In this document: in pieces, positions 7,898 to 17,400 of the stretch
How positions within the stretch are numbered: the first letter of the stretch is position 1
How the letters are laid out: each line of letters starts with the position of its first letter
From: FEN-1297 sp046704255
GTDB lineage: Bacteria; Bacteroidota; Ignavibacteria; Ignavibacteriales; Ignavibacteriaceae
Direction: 5' to 3'
DNA: 24,757 bases
Assembly: GCA_046704255.1 (NCBI GenBank)
Contig: JBJKSH010000180.1
Location: 1-24,757 of the forward strand
The notes under the pieces: generated by a model
Databases searched by the model: none
Told to the model about the DNA's origin: nothing
What the model saw: the letters and a program-made list of their open reading frames with translations, nothing else
Program-made: the position numbers and the translations under genes

Positions 7898-9971
7898 CTT
7901 TAGGAATAGATTCTTTCGGTTTTCTTTGCTCCATAAGCTTTTTAACATGTTCCGGCATTTCCTCTTTGGCTGCAGGTACAGGATTTTCTGTTTTCGAAAA
8001 CGGAGGCAATTCTTCGCCGCGTATTAATTTATCAATTTCTTCCGAATCAAGAATTTCTCTTTCCAGAAGTTCTTTTGAAAGCTTATGAAGTATATCAATA
8101 TTATCCGTCAAAATTTTTTCGGCATGCCCCATTGCCGTATTAACAATACTTCTTACTTCATCGTCAATTTCAATTGCGGTTCTTTCGCTGTAATCTCTAT
8201 GACGCTGAATTTCCCGCCCTAGAAAGATTTCTTCTTCTTTGGCACCATAACTAAGCGGGCCAAGTTTATCGCTCATACCCCATTCGCAAACCATTTTACG
8301 TGCAATATTTGTTGCCTTTTCTATATCGTTTCCGGCACCGGTAGTAAAATGGTTGAAAATTAGTTTTTCGGCGGCACGTCCTCCCAATGCATAGGTTATT
8401 ACCGCTTCCAGATATTCCTTGGAGTAAGTATGTTTTTCATCTATAGGGAGGTAGCTGGTAACACCCAGTGCTCTGCCTCTTGGGATTATTGTAACTTTAT
8501 GAACCGGGTCTGCTTCCGGTATCATCCTGGCAACAAGAACATGGCCTATCTCATGGTAAGCAGTTGTTTTCTTTTCTTCCTCGGAAATTATCATACTCTT
8601 CCGTTCCATACCCATCATAACTTTATCTTTGGCTTCTTCAAAGTCTATCATTTCAACTTTCTTCTTGTTTTTTCTAGCTGCAAGAAGCGCTGCTTCATTA
8701 ACAAGGTTAGCAAGTTCTGCTCCCGCCAAACCGGGGGTTCCTTTTGCTAAGACCTCTAGGTTTACACTTTCCGATAAAGGTATATTGCGTGTATGAACTT
8801 TAAGAATTCCTTCTCGTCCTTTAACATCCGGCCTGTCTACAACAACCTGCCTGTCAAATCTGCCGGGCCGTAATAATGCGGGGTCTAGAACATCCGGCCT
8901 GTTTGTGGCTGCAATAATTATTACGCCGCTGTTCTGTTCAAAGCCGTCCATCTCAACAAGCAACTGGTTAAGAGTCTGTTCTCTTTCATCATGCCCGCCG
9001 CCCAGACCGGCACCGCGATGCCTTCCAACCGCATCAATTTCATCAATAAAAATAATGCAGGGTGCATTTTTTTTACCTTGTTCAAACAAATCTCTTACAC
9101 GGCTAGCGCCAACACCAACAAACATTTCAACAAAGTCTGCACCGCTAATTGAAAAGAACGGAACACCGGCTTCTCCTGCAACAGCACGTGCCAGTAAAGT
9201 TTTACCGGTTCCGGGAGGGCCTAGCAGCAAGACTCCTCTTGGAATTTTACCGCCTAGTTTTTGGAATTTTGTCGGTTCCTTTAAAAACTCTATAATTTCG
9301 TGTAGTTCAAGCTTAGCTTCATCGGCACCGGCGACATCTCTAAAAGTAATTTTTTGAGCGGACTGCGGAACAAGCTTTGCTTTGCTTTTACCAAAAGAAA
9401 AGATGCCTCTGGTACCGCCACCTGCTCCCTGCATCCTCCTCATAATAATAATCCAGACGGCTATAATTAAAATCCATGGTAGAAATCCAATAAGAATATT
9501 CATCCATTCATTGGATTCTTTTTGGTAAGTGTAAACAATATTTTTTGCTTTCCAAATATCTTCCTGGTTTTTTACAACTAATTCCGGCATATAAACCGAA
9601 ATATATTTTACCGGTACTTCTTTGTTATCTAAAGTAACATTCTGCTGAGATTTTAATGTACCCTTAAAATAAAAATCATTATCGCCTGTCTTAGTAATTG
9701 TAGCGCTGGCTATTTCATCGTTGTTTAATAATTTTAAGTATTGGGGGTAGGGAATATCCACGTAATTATTAGATCCTGTTTTGAATAACTGCATAATAAT
9801 TACGGCAGCAACAATAACCGCACCCCAGCCGAAAACCATTCTTATTATTTTAGACCAATCGAAATTATCATCAGGCTTATTTGGTCCTCCGGAGCCTCTT
9901 TGGTTTTTGGGAAATTGGTTATTCCCGTTATTATTATCGGCCATAAAAAATTTGGTTCTGTTAAAATTCAT
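7884..9971 (-). CDS. ftsH: ATP-dependent zinc metalloprotease FtsH
   Basis: FtsH is a hexameric AAA+ protease of the cytoplasmic membrane that degrades misassembled membrane proteins and some short-lived soluble regulators. The 695 residues show a polar, Asn-rich N-terminus (1-40), membrane helix (about 45-63), periplasmic domain, second helix (about 160-177), AAA module with Walker A GPPGTGKT (251-258), pore MFVGVG (283-288), Walker B IIFIDEID (306-313) and the Arg-finger region near 367-374, then the peptidase zinc site HEIGH (473-477) with the third ligand in GNDIEKAT (Asp549). The usual form is HEAGH; Ile in the middle leaves both His and the Glu intact. The ATG is used although GGAGAA lies a rather long 12 bases upstream; Met10 has no better signal. 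It is third in the tilS-hpt-ftsH order found in many bacteria. Confidence 0.98.
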   Translation of the reverse strand: MNFNRTKFFMADNNNGNNQFPKNQRGSGGPNKPDDNFDWSKIIRMVFGWGAVIVAAVIIMQLFKTGSNNYVDIPYPQYLKLLNNDEIASATITKTGDNDFYFKGTLKSQQNVTLDNKEVPVKYISVYMPELVVKNQEDIWKAKNIVYTYQKESNEWMNILIGFLPWILIIAVWIIIMRRMQGAGGGTRGIFSFGKSKAKLVPQSAQKITFRDVAGADEAKLELHEIIEFLKEPTKFQKLGGKIPRGVLLLGPPGTGKTLLARAVAGEAGVPFFSISGADFVEMFVGVGASRVRDLFEQGKKNAPCIIFIDEIDAVGRHRGAGLGGGHDEREQTLNQLLVEMDGFEQNSGVIIIAATNRPDVLDPALLRPGRFDRQVVVDRPDVKGREGILKVHTRNIPLSESVNLEVLAKGTPGLAGAELANLVNEAALLAARKNKKKVEMIDFEEAKDKVMMGMERKSMIISEEEKKTTAYHEIGHVLVARMIPEADPVHKVTIIPRGRALGVTSYLPIDEKHTYSKEYLEAVITYALGGRAAEKLIFNHFTTGAGNDIEKATNIARKMVCEWGMSDKLGPLSYGAKEEEIFLGREIQRHRDYSERTAIEIDDEVRSIVNTAMGHAEKILTDNIDILHKLSKELLEREILDSEEIDKLIRGEELPPFSKTENPVPAAKEEMPEHVKKLMEQRKPKESIPKDDSN

Positions 9972-9989
9972 TTGTTAATTTATTCTCCG

Positions 9990-10553
9990 TCATTCACTTA
10001 ATACATATATAGATCTCAAATTTCTATATTTCTGAGCATAATCCAAACCGTATCCTATCACAAACTTGCTGGGAATATCGAAGCCAATATAATCAATTTT
10101 TACATTATATCGAAGGCTATTCGGCTTTGTTAAGAGTGAAACAACCCTCATGCTGGCAGGATTATGCGGCGAAATAAGATCTTTCATAAATTTTATTGAT
10201 AATCCGGAATCTACAATATCTTCCACAATTATTATATCCCTTTCCTTAATATCGCAGTTTAATTCTTTAAGCAGTTTAACTTTGCCGGAAGAAATTTTTT
10301 CATCTCCATAGCTGGAAAGTTTAAAGAAGTCAACTTCGCAGTCAATATTAATATTCCTTAATAAATCCGCAAGGAACAAGAATGCACCGTTTAACACTCC
10401 TATAAGAACCGGTATTTTTCCTTTATAATCTTCCGATATTTTTTTACCCAGTTCTTTAACTTTATTTTGAATTACTTCCTCCTTTAACAAAGGGATAAAT
10501 ACTTCTGTTCCAATTATTATTTCTTCCCGTTCTTCATTGTTTATTTCAGGCAT
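9990..10553 (-). CDS. hpt: Hypoxanthine phosphoribosyltransferase
   Basis: Hpt salvages hypoxanthine (and often guanine) by joining it to PRPP to make IMP or GMP in the cytoplasm. The 187-residue protein has the expected parts: a GVLNGAFLF loop (52-60), the PRPP-binding signature VEDIVDSGLS (110-119), KPNSLRYNVKIDYIGF with the base-contacting lysine region (143-158), and GYGLDYAQKYRNL (167-179) with the late metal/pyrophosphate-binding aspartate. Length is normal for the short bacterial form. Its ATG lies 13 bases inside the end of tilS, so the two are likely translated in a coupled way, and ftsH begins 18 bases after its stop. Confidence 0.97.
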   Translation of the reverse strand: MPEINNEEREEIIIGTEVFIPLLKEEVIQNKVKELGKKISEDYKGKIPVLIGVLNGAFLFLADLLRNINIDCEVDFFKLSSYGDEKISSGKVKLLKELNCDIKERDIIIVEDIVDSGLSIKFMKDLISPHNPASMRVVSLLTKPNSLRYNVKIDYIGFDIPSKFVIGYGLDYAQKYRNLRSIYVLSE

Positions 10554-11926
10554 AGTTTGATTACCTTTTCCGTATTTTGTAAAATTTTAAACCGATCATC
10601 CAGCCTGAGCCCCAAAACCCAAACTATGCGATCTTTATTTGTTAAAACAAGCTGTTCCTTTTTTTTTAAAGAAGATATTTTTTGCTCAACAAGAAAATCC
10701 GAAACTTTTTTTGTGCTTTTCATCCCTAAAGGAAAAAATCTATCGCCCGTTTGCCAGGCCCGTAAAACAAAAATGCCGTTCAGATTATCTGCCGATATGT
10801 ATTCCATTAATTTGCTGCCGGAGTATTTTTCCGGTAATTTATTTACATTTTCAATTGACAAAGTTTTTCCGCTCAATTTTAAGGTATCGCCGGTTTTAAG
10901 ATAAACAGGCTTTATAATATTAACAAATTTTTCTTTAAAGATAATAATAAATTCTCTATCTCTAAATGCTTTATATTTACCGGAAATATTAACTTCTTTT
11001 CCCGGTTCCGAATTTATTAAAGACTTTAGACTTTTGTACCCGGAATAAGTTATCTGTAAACCGAACACTTCATAAAAAACCGACTTAAAAAAATACCCTT
11101 CCAATTCGGGTTCAATTTGTTTTAACCGGGCAGTTGAAATTACTAACCTGCCTTCTTTAACATTATAAGTATTTTTAAAAATATCTTTTGTTTTGTTTTC
11201 AACATAAGAAAAAATATTCTTAAAAATGTCCGATTCGTTAAGAGCGGTATTTTCAAAATCAGGATTTAGCTTTTCTTTAATTAAAGGAATAACACTGTTC
11301 CTTAAAAAGCTCCTTTCATAATCATTGTTCAAATTTGTTAAATCGGTTTTGTAACCGGTTTTATAAAAATTAAGGCAGCTCAATATTTCATCTTTAGTTA
11401 AACAAAGAACAGGCCTAATTAAATTATCCCTTTTAGCGGGAATACCGGATAGCCCTTTAAGTCCGGCGCCTTTAATTAAATTCAGCAAAACTGTCTCAGC
11501 ATTATCCGAAGAATTATGTGCCGTAGCAACCTTATTATACCCGGATATTTTTAAAGCCTTATAAAATTCTTTATATCTTAAAATACGGCCGGCCTCTTCA
11601 ACAGATAATTTATTCCTTTTAGCAAATAGTTTTACATTTTTTTTTACAGTATAAAATTTGATGCCCAAACTTAAGGAAAGTTTCCTGCAAAAATTTTGAT
11701 CTTCATCCGCATCTCTGCCTCTAAGCATATGGTTGATGTGGATCGCACCGATTTCAATTCCGTATTTTTTTTTATATTTTTGCAGAAAATACAAAAGGAA
11801 AACGGAATCCGGGCCTCCGCTTAAGGCGGTTAAAATTTTATCGTTTTTATTAATTAAATTATTATTGCTAATAAAAGATATAACTTTCTGTTCGATACGT
11901 TTAAGAGAATTTATATTATTTTTCAT
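10541..11926 (-). CDS. tilS: tRNA(Ile)-lysidine synthase
   Basis: TilS attaches lysine to C34 of the CAU-anticodon isoleucine tRNA, so that it reads AUA rather than AUG. The enzyme is essential in most bacteria. The 461-residue product has the ATP-binding PP-loop SGGPDS (36-41), a following GAIHINHMLRG strand, an ETVLLNLIKGAGLKGLSGIP segment, and the C-terminal TilS domain (GDRFFPLGM, then SDFLVEQKI and WVLGLRLDDRFKI). One conserved motif is unusual: where most TilS proteins read AHHxDDQAET, this one reads AHNSSDNAET. The loss of the second His, one Asp and Gln is striking, though the rest of the protein is well kept. It is the first gene of the tilS-hpt-ftsH operon, with its promoter probably in 11927-12107. 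Confidence 0.95.
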   Translation of the reverse strand: MKNNINSLKRIEQKVISFISNNNLINKNDKILTALSGGPDSVFLLYFLQKYKKKYGIEIGAIHINHMLRGRDADEDQNFCRKLSLSLGIKFYTVKKNVKLFAKRNKLSVEEAGRILRYKEFYKALKISGYNKVATAHNSSDNAETVLLNLIKGAGLKGLSGIPAKRDNLIRPVLCLTKDEILSCLNFYKTGYKTDLTNLNNDYERSFLRNSVIPLIKEKLNPDFENTALNESDIFKNIFSYVENKTKDIFKNTYNVKEGRLVISTARLKQIEPELEGYFFKSVFYEVFGLQITYSGYKSLKSLINSEPGKEVNISGKYKAFRDREFIIIFKEKFVNIIKPVYLKTGDTLKLSGKTLSIENVNKLPEKYSGSKLMEYISADNLNGIFVLRAWQTGDRFFPLGMKSTKKVSDFLVEQKISSLKKKEQLVLTNKDRIVWVLGLRLDDRFKILQNTEKVIKLCLK

Positions 11927-12061
11927 AATAATTTAATTTAATATTTCACGGTGCAGCGCAGCTTCTAAAAAAACAACGAATTTCCAAAAGATTGAATATT
12001 CGTCTTTCCATACAACCATGGGTTCTTAGTACGGAAAAACTTGCAAACAAACTCTCTTCTA

Positions 12062-12089
12062 AAATTATTAAAATCACAAATTATTAAAA
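12062..12089. repeat. 12-base direct repeat between ribE and tilS
   Basis: AAATTATTAAAA occurs at 12062-12073 and 12078-12089, identical, separated by TCAC. The pair lies just after the ribE stop and upstream of tilS on the minus strand. A 16-base period is not a helical turn multiple, so an operator is uncertain. The rest of the 181-base gap shows nothing I can name. Confidence 0.5.
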
Positions 12090-12107
12090 GTATAATCTTG
12101 GAGCGCT

Positions 12108-12704
12108 TCAGTCCGCTTTGCCTTCCATAATTTTTTCAACATACTTTCCAAGAACATCAAACTCCAGGTTAACGGTACTTCCGGTTTTTTTATACCTAAA
12201 AATAGTCTCTTCCCAGGTATGTGGAATAACCCCAACAGAAAAGGAACTCCTATCCAATTCTGCAACCGTCATACTTACTCCGTCTATTGCAACGGAGCCC
12301 ACATAAATTAAATATTTATTAAACTTTTCCGGGTAAGAAATTTTAACAAAGTGGCTGCCGGATAATTCCTTTATATCTTCAATCTTACCGGTTGTATCCA
12401 CATGCCCAAGTACAAAATGGCCTCCCAGCCTGGCATCAGCTTTCAACGGTCTTTCGAGATTAACTTTGTCGCCAATACTTAAACTGCTTAGATTGGTCTT
12501 CTTTAGAGTTTCTTCAATAACATCAACAAGAAATGAAGCGGAAATTTTCTTTACAACAGTCAGGCAAACTCCGTTTACGGCTACACTGCTGCCAATTACA
12601 AGGTCTTGCATAACAACATTAGCGTATATTTCAAGCTGGTAGCTTTCGCCTGCAGCAGTTTTACCTGCCAGGCTGCCGGTTTCTTCTACAATTCCCGTAA
12701 ACAT
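12108..12704 (-). CDS. ribE: Riboflavin synthase, alpha chain type
   Basis: The enzyme dismutates two molecules of 6,7-dimethyl-8-ribityllumazine to riboflavin, the last step of the pathway. The 198-residue protein is of normal length and consists of the two lumazine-binding repeats. The first starts with the classic MFTGIVEETG and holds VNGVCLTV; the second starts around LGGHFVLGHVDTTGKI and holds IDGVSMTV and the FSVGVIPHTWEETIF segment. It lies 43 bases after ribD on the same strand and is the last gene of the greA-ribD-ribE unit. The symbol follows common usage for this reaction (ribC in some species). Lumazine synthase and ribBA are not in the window. Confidence 0.96.
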   Translation of the reverse strand: MFTGIVEETGSLAGKTAAGESYQLEIYANVVMQDLVIGSSVAVNGVCLTVVKKISASFLVDVIEETLKKTNLSSLSIGDKVNLERPLKADARLGGHFVLGHVDTTGKIEDIKELSGSHFVKISYPEKFNKYLIYVGSVAIDGVSMTVAELDRSSFSVGVIPHTWEETIFRYKKTGSTVNLEFDVLGKYVEKIMEGKAD

Positions 12705-12747
12705 TTAATATCCTTCAATTTTAAATTCAAGAGTAAGATTAAAGATT

Positions 12748-13836
12748 TCATTTAACAAGCTCAATTAAAACATCATCTCCAACGGTTTCAACTTTGTTTA
12801 CTTTAATCCTTAAAGCTTTTTTAATATTTGTTATGCCAAGGTTTCCTACAACAGGCAGTCCTTCTCCAAGAAATTTAGGAGTAACAAATACAAGCAAATC
12901 ATCAAACAAATTTTTACTTATAAAAGAAGTAAAGACTCTGCTGCCGCCTTCCACAATTATGGAAGTAATATTTAACTTTGCAATTTTTTTTAACGCATCT
13001 TTTATATCCAGCTCACTTTTCTTAGTTTCTTTAACGTAAATTATATCAACGCCCAGAGATGATAGTTTGCTTATTTTATTTCTTTTCTTTACACTTTTTA
13101 ATGAGGTTAGAACAATAGAATTTTTATCGCCGTTATTTCTAAACAGCCTGTTGTTTGAGCTTAAACTTAGAGAAGAATCCAGAATAATTCTTTTAGGATT
13201 TCTTCCTTCGGTAAGCCTTACTGTAAGGTTCGGATCGTCTTTCAAAACAGTTCCGGCACCGATTAAAACAGCATCGTATTGGGAGCGAAGCATGTGCACG
13301 TACCGCCTGGAGGCGATTGACGATAACCATTTTGAATCTCCATTTACATCTGCAATTTTACCGTCTATTGTTTGTGCGGTTTTAAGAGTAACGTAAGGAA
13401 TTTTTTTTGTAATAAATTTGAAAAAGAATTTATTCAGGTTTATGCACTCCTGTTCCAACAGGCCGGCTTTAACTTCTATTCCTGCTTTTTTCAACGCTTT
13501 AATTCCGCTGCCGCTAACAAGAGGATTTACATCAAGCGTTCCTATTACAACTCTTTTAATTTTACTTTCAATTATTTTATCCGTACACGGCGGAGTTTTG
13601 CCGTAATGGCTGCAGGGTTCCAGGTTAACGTAAAGTGTTGCACCTTCTACACTGCCGGATGACGAATTTATTGCATTTATTTCTGCATGGTTTTTACCGT
13701 ATTCTTCGTGAAAACCGGCTCCAATAATTTTTTCGTTTTTTACAATTACGCATCCCACTAAAGGATTAGGGCTTACATTGCCTTTTCCCTTTTTTGCAAT
13801 CTCAATTGCAAGTCTTATGTAAGATTCATCATTCAA
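12748..13836 (-). CDS. ribD: Bifunctional pyrimidine deaminase / reductase
   Basis: RibD catalyses the second and third common steps of riboflavin synthesis: deamination of the pyrimidine formed by GTP cyclohydrolase II, then NADPH-dependent reduction of the ribose side chain. The N-terminal deaminase domain (about 1-145) has SPNPLVG, the zinc and catalytic motif HAEINAI, and the second zinc site PCSHYGKTPPC. The C-terminal reductase domain (about 146-362) has TLKTAQTIDGKIA, a GAGTVLKDDPNLTVR segment and VEGGSRVFTSF. Total length, 362 residues, is typical. The ATG comes 15 bases after the greA stop, so it is probably co-transcribed with greA. No FMN riboswitch is visible ahead of it. Confidence 0.97.
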   Translation of the reverse strand: MNDESYIRLAIEIAKKGKGNVSPNPLVGCVIVKNEKIIGAGFHEEYGKNHAEINAINSSSGSVEGATLYVNLEPCSHYGKTPPCTDKIIESKIKRVVIGTLDVNPLVSGSGIKALKKAGIEVKAGLLEQECINLNKFFFKFITKKIPYVTLKTAQTIDGKIADVNGDSKWLSSIASRRYVHMLRSQYDAVLIGAGTVLKDDPNLTVRLTEGRNPKRIILDSSLSLSSNNRLFRNNGDKNSIVLTSLKSVKKRNKISKLSSLGVDIIYVKETKKSELDIKDALKKIAKLNITSIIVEGGSRVFTSFISKNLFDDLLVFVTPKFLGEGLPVVGNLGITNIKKALRIKVNKVETVGDDVLIELVK

Positions 13837-13851
13837 TAAGAATAATAATTT

Positions 13852-14328
13852 TTATTTAATTGATAAAATTTCAAATTCAAGCAAACCTGCAGGAGCCTTT
13901 ACATTAACCTTCTCACCATCTTTTTTACCCATAAGTCCCTGGCCGACAGGTGAGGTTATAGAAATTTTTCCTGCCTGAAAATCGGCTTCCTCCGGTGAAA
14001 CAAGTGTATATACAAACGTCTTATTATTTTTTAAATTTTTAATAGTAACAGTAGATAAAATATGAACTTCGCCGTCTGGCAGCTGAGAAGGGTCTATAAC
14101 ACGTGCACGGGAAAGTACACTTTCCAACTTGCTTATTCTAAGTTCAAACAATCCCTGTTCCTCTTTTGCGGCGTCGTACTCCGCATTTTCCGAAAGGTCG
14201 CCGTGAGCCCGCGCCTCGGCTATTTTTGCGGCAATTTGTTTTCTGCCGTTGGATTTCATATCCTGCAGCTCTTTTTCTAGCTCTACCAGCCTTTCTTTTG
14301 TTAAATAAACAAAGTTTGCTTCAGACAT
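13852..14328 (-). CDS. greA: Transcript cleavage factor GreA
   Basis: GreA inserts its coiled coil into the secondary channel of RNA polymerase and stimulates cleavage of backtracked RNA. The 158-residue protein has the standard length and fold: an N-terminal antiparallel coiled coil (about 1-80) with the acidic tip motif GDLSENAEYD that holds the catalytic Asp and Glu, and a C-terminal FKBP-like domain (about 85-158) with SPVGQGLMGKKDGE near the end. AGGA lies about eight bases before the ATG. The hairpin at 14369-14392 lies about 40 bases upstream. It leads a unit with ribD and ribE. Confidence 0.97.
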   Translation of the reverse strand: MSEANFVYLTKERLVELEKELQDMKSNGRKQIAAKIAEARAHGDLSENAEYDAAKEEQGLFELRISKLESVLSRARVIDPSQLPDGEVHILSTVTIKNLKNNKTFVYTLVSPEEADFQAGKISITSPVGQGLMGKKDGEKVNVKAPAGLLEFEILSIK

Positions 14329-14359
14329 AATACTAATCCTACTTTATTTACAGAGATTT

Positions 14360-14392
14360 AAAAAAAATTGCCACCGCTTTTAAGCAGTGGCA
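14360..14392 (-). terminator. Rho-independent terminator after dnaE
   Basis: Read on the minus strand, a nine-base stem TGCCACTGC / GCGGTGGCA with one mismatch and a six-base loop is followed by a run of T residues (ATTTTTTTT). This is the clearest terminator in the window. It lies 66 bases after the dnaE stop. Because greA begins only about 31 bases after the T-tract, the hairpin could also act as an attenuator in a greA leader. Confidence 0.8.
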
Positions 14393-14457
14393 CCGGAAAA
14401 TTAAATAATTATGTTTACGTTGTCAAGAATAAAAATATGATTTACTCCCGAGCCGTA

Positions 14458-17400
14458 TTATTTTTTATTAAAACTCACGGAATCTTCACCCAATAATTCA
14501 TTTATAGATTCGATAAACTTGTTGGATAAATTTACTTTAAAACCGTTTAGAAAAAATACACGCAGCACCGAACCATTGGACGCAAGATGCAAATACACCG
14601 GAATGTTTCCTTTACTTTGTTCCAAGATGTTTTTCAGCTCGGGTATTTTTTCTGCTTCGTGCTGCACCTTGTTTAATTTTATTTTTACACTTTGAACCAT
14701 TCTGTCTCTCACATCTTCAAGGGGAAACAATTCCTCTATATGAAGTTTTATTGCATCGCCGCTGCTTTCCGTACGGCCTATTATAAAAACACATTTTTCC
14801 TCGTCTAAAAAAGAACTGCATGTTTCATAAACTTTGGAAAACATTAAAGCTTCGCAAGAGCCGGAAAAATCATCCAGAGTTAAAAATGCCATCTTTCTTC
14901 CGGACTTATCAATTTTGGTTTTTAGCGAAGTAATAACCCCGCAAGCTTTTACAACTCCTGATTCGGTTTCATCTATTTCTTCTGTTTCGCCAAGATGGAT
15001 TGTGGCAAAGTTTTTATATTCAAGATCGAATTTACTTAAAGGATGACCCGAAATATAAAACCCGATTACTTCTCTTTCCCTGGCTAAAATTTCTTCTTTA
15101 GTCCAGGGTTTAACATATTGAAGTTTAGGTTCGACAATTTTTACTTCATCTTCAATTTCACCAAAAAGGCTGTTGCCTGCATCAAGCTTGGAGCTTTGAG
15201 ATTTATGTCCGAACTCGAGGGCCTCTTCAACAGCAGCAAACAGGCTAGCACGGTTTTTATTTATTGAATCAAAAGCGCCGGCAAGCACCAGCCCTTCTAC
15301 AGACCGTTTGTTAACAATCCTTGTATCTACATTTGCGCAAAAATTAAAAATGCTTGTAAAATCCCGTCCAAGCGAATTTCTGTTCTTAATTATTTCTTCA
15401 ACAGCAGAAACTCCAACATTCTTTATTGCAGACATTCCGAATCTGATTTTACCTTCTTCCACGTTAAAATGTACCGAAGGACTATTTACATCCGGCGGAA
15501 GAATTTCGATTTTTAATTTCCTGCATTCATCCAAAAAGCTTGCTACCTTATTAGTGTTGCCGAATTCATTAGTAAGGTTGGAAGCTAAAAATTCTGCCGT
15601 ATAATATGCTTTTAAATATGCTGTTTGATAGGCAACATAGCTGTATGCAACGGAATGGCTTTTATTAAAACCGTAGTTTGCAAATTTATCTATGGCTTCA
15701 AAAATTTCAGCAGCGGTTTTTTTAGATATTCCGTTTCTCACGGCACCATCAATAAATTTAACTTTTTGTTCAGCCATTGATTTAAGGTCCTTCTTACCCA
15801 TTGCTCTGCGGAGTATGTCCGCTTCGGCTAGAGTCATTCCGCCGGCTCTATTTGCAATTTGAATTACCTGTTCCTGGTAAACTATAATTCCATAAGTTTC
15901 TTTTAGAATAGGTTCCAGTACAGGATGCAAATATTCAACAGCTTTTATGCCGAATTTCCTATCAATGAAATCATCGATAAATTCCATTGGACCTGGGCGG
16001 TAAAGTGCATTCATAGCAGAAAGATCACTTAAACTGGTAGGCTTTAGTTTTTTCAAATACTCTCTCATCGGGCCGGATTCAAACTGGAACACGCCGGTTG
16101 TTTGCCCCTTTGCAAAAAGCTGGAATGTCTTTTCATCATCAAGAGGAATAGCATCTATATCAATATCAATTCCATGATTCTTTTTAATTAAAGTAAGTGT
16201 ATCTCTAATTATTGTTAAAGTACGTAGCCCGAGAAAATCCATTTTAAGAAGCCCCGCACTTTCAATCTCTTTCATATTAAATTGAGTTACTATATCTGTT
16301 TGGGATACTGCATTTGCAAGCGGTACATAATTGCTTACATCATCCGGTGTAATTACAACACCGGCAGCATGCTTAGATGCATTGCGGTTCATTCCTTCCA
16401 AAACTTTTGCATACTTAATTAAGTTTTGAATTTCGGGATCATCGGATTCCTTTACCCATTTAAGCTCCGGTACTTCTTCCAACGCCTGATCAATGGAATA
16501 TACTTTCCCGAATTTTGAAGGAATGTACTTTGTTATTTTATTTACAGTGGGAATAGGAATTTTTAGTACTCGTGCTACATCTCTAATTACAGCTTTTGAC
16601 GAGAGCCTGTTAAAAGTAATTATCTGGCTTACGCATTCCGAACCGTATTTTCCTCTTACATAATCTATTACTTCGCCGCGCTTATCATCGGCAAAGTCAA
16701 CATCAATATCAGGCATAGATTTACGCGCAGGATTCAGAAAGCGCTCGAAAAGAAGATTATAATTTAATGGATTTATGTTTGTTATTCTTAATGCATAAGC
16801 AACAAGGCTTCCTGCCGCACTTCCTCTGCCCGGCCCTACAGGTATGTTCATCTTTTTAGATGAATTAATAAAATCCTGAACAATTAAAAAATAGCCTGCA
16901 AATCCCATCTGTTTTATTGTATCAACTTCGTATTTAAATCGATCTTCTATTTCGGGAGTAATTTTGTCGAATCTTTTATGCAGCCCTTCAACGGCTAAAA
17001 GCTCAAAATATTCATCCAAATTATTTGCCGGCGAATCTTCGGGAATAGGAAAGACCGGGAAAAGATGTCCTTCAAAATCCAGGCTTAAGTCTATCTTCTC
17101 ATCAATTTCAAGAGTATGTTCAACTGCGCCTTTGTAATTTTTAAAAAGCTTAATCATTTCCTCCGAAGATTTGAAGTAGACCTGGTCGGTACCGTATCGC
17201 AGCTTTGTATAGTCAGCGCCGTTTTTATCTGAAAGCAATAAAAGGATATTGTGCGGTATTGCGTGGTCGGGTTCAATATAGTGGCAGTCGTTTGTAGCAA
17301 CCAATTTAATCTCAAGCTCACGGGAAAGCCTGGGCATACCATCAAGCACCGCTTTCTCTACTTCCATATTATGATCCTGGATCTCCAGGTAAAAATCATC

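Noticed and set aside
8905..9357. 150-residue plus-strand open frame inside ftsH
   Set aside because: It is the reverse complement of the conserved AAA domain; its Pro/Ser-rich sequence is the usual shadow of such a region.
7884..9971. HEIGH in FtsH as an inactivated zinc site
   Set aside because: Both zinc histidines and the catalytic glutamate are present and the third ligand Asp549 is kept; the Ala to Ile change is outside the chemistry.
11927..12107. Possible RNA gene in the ribE-tilS gap
   Set aside because: I looked for a tRNA cloverleaf or stable hairpin and found only a weak 6-bp pairing (ACGAAT/ATTCGT) with a long loop.
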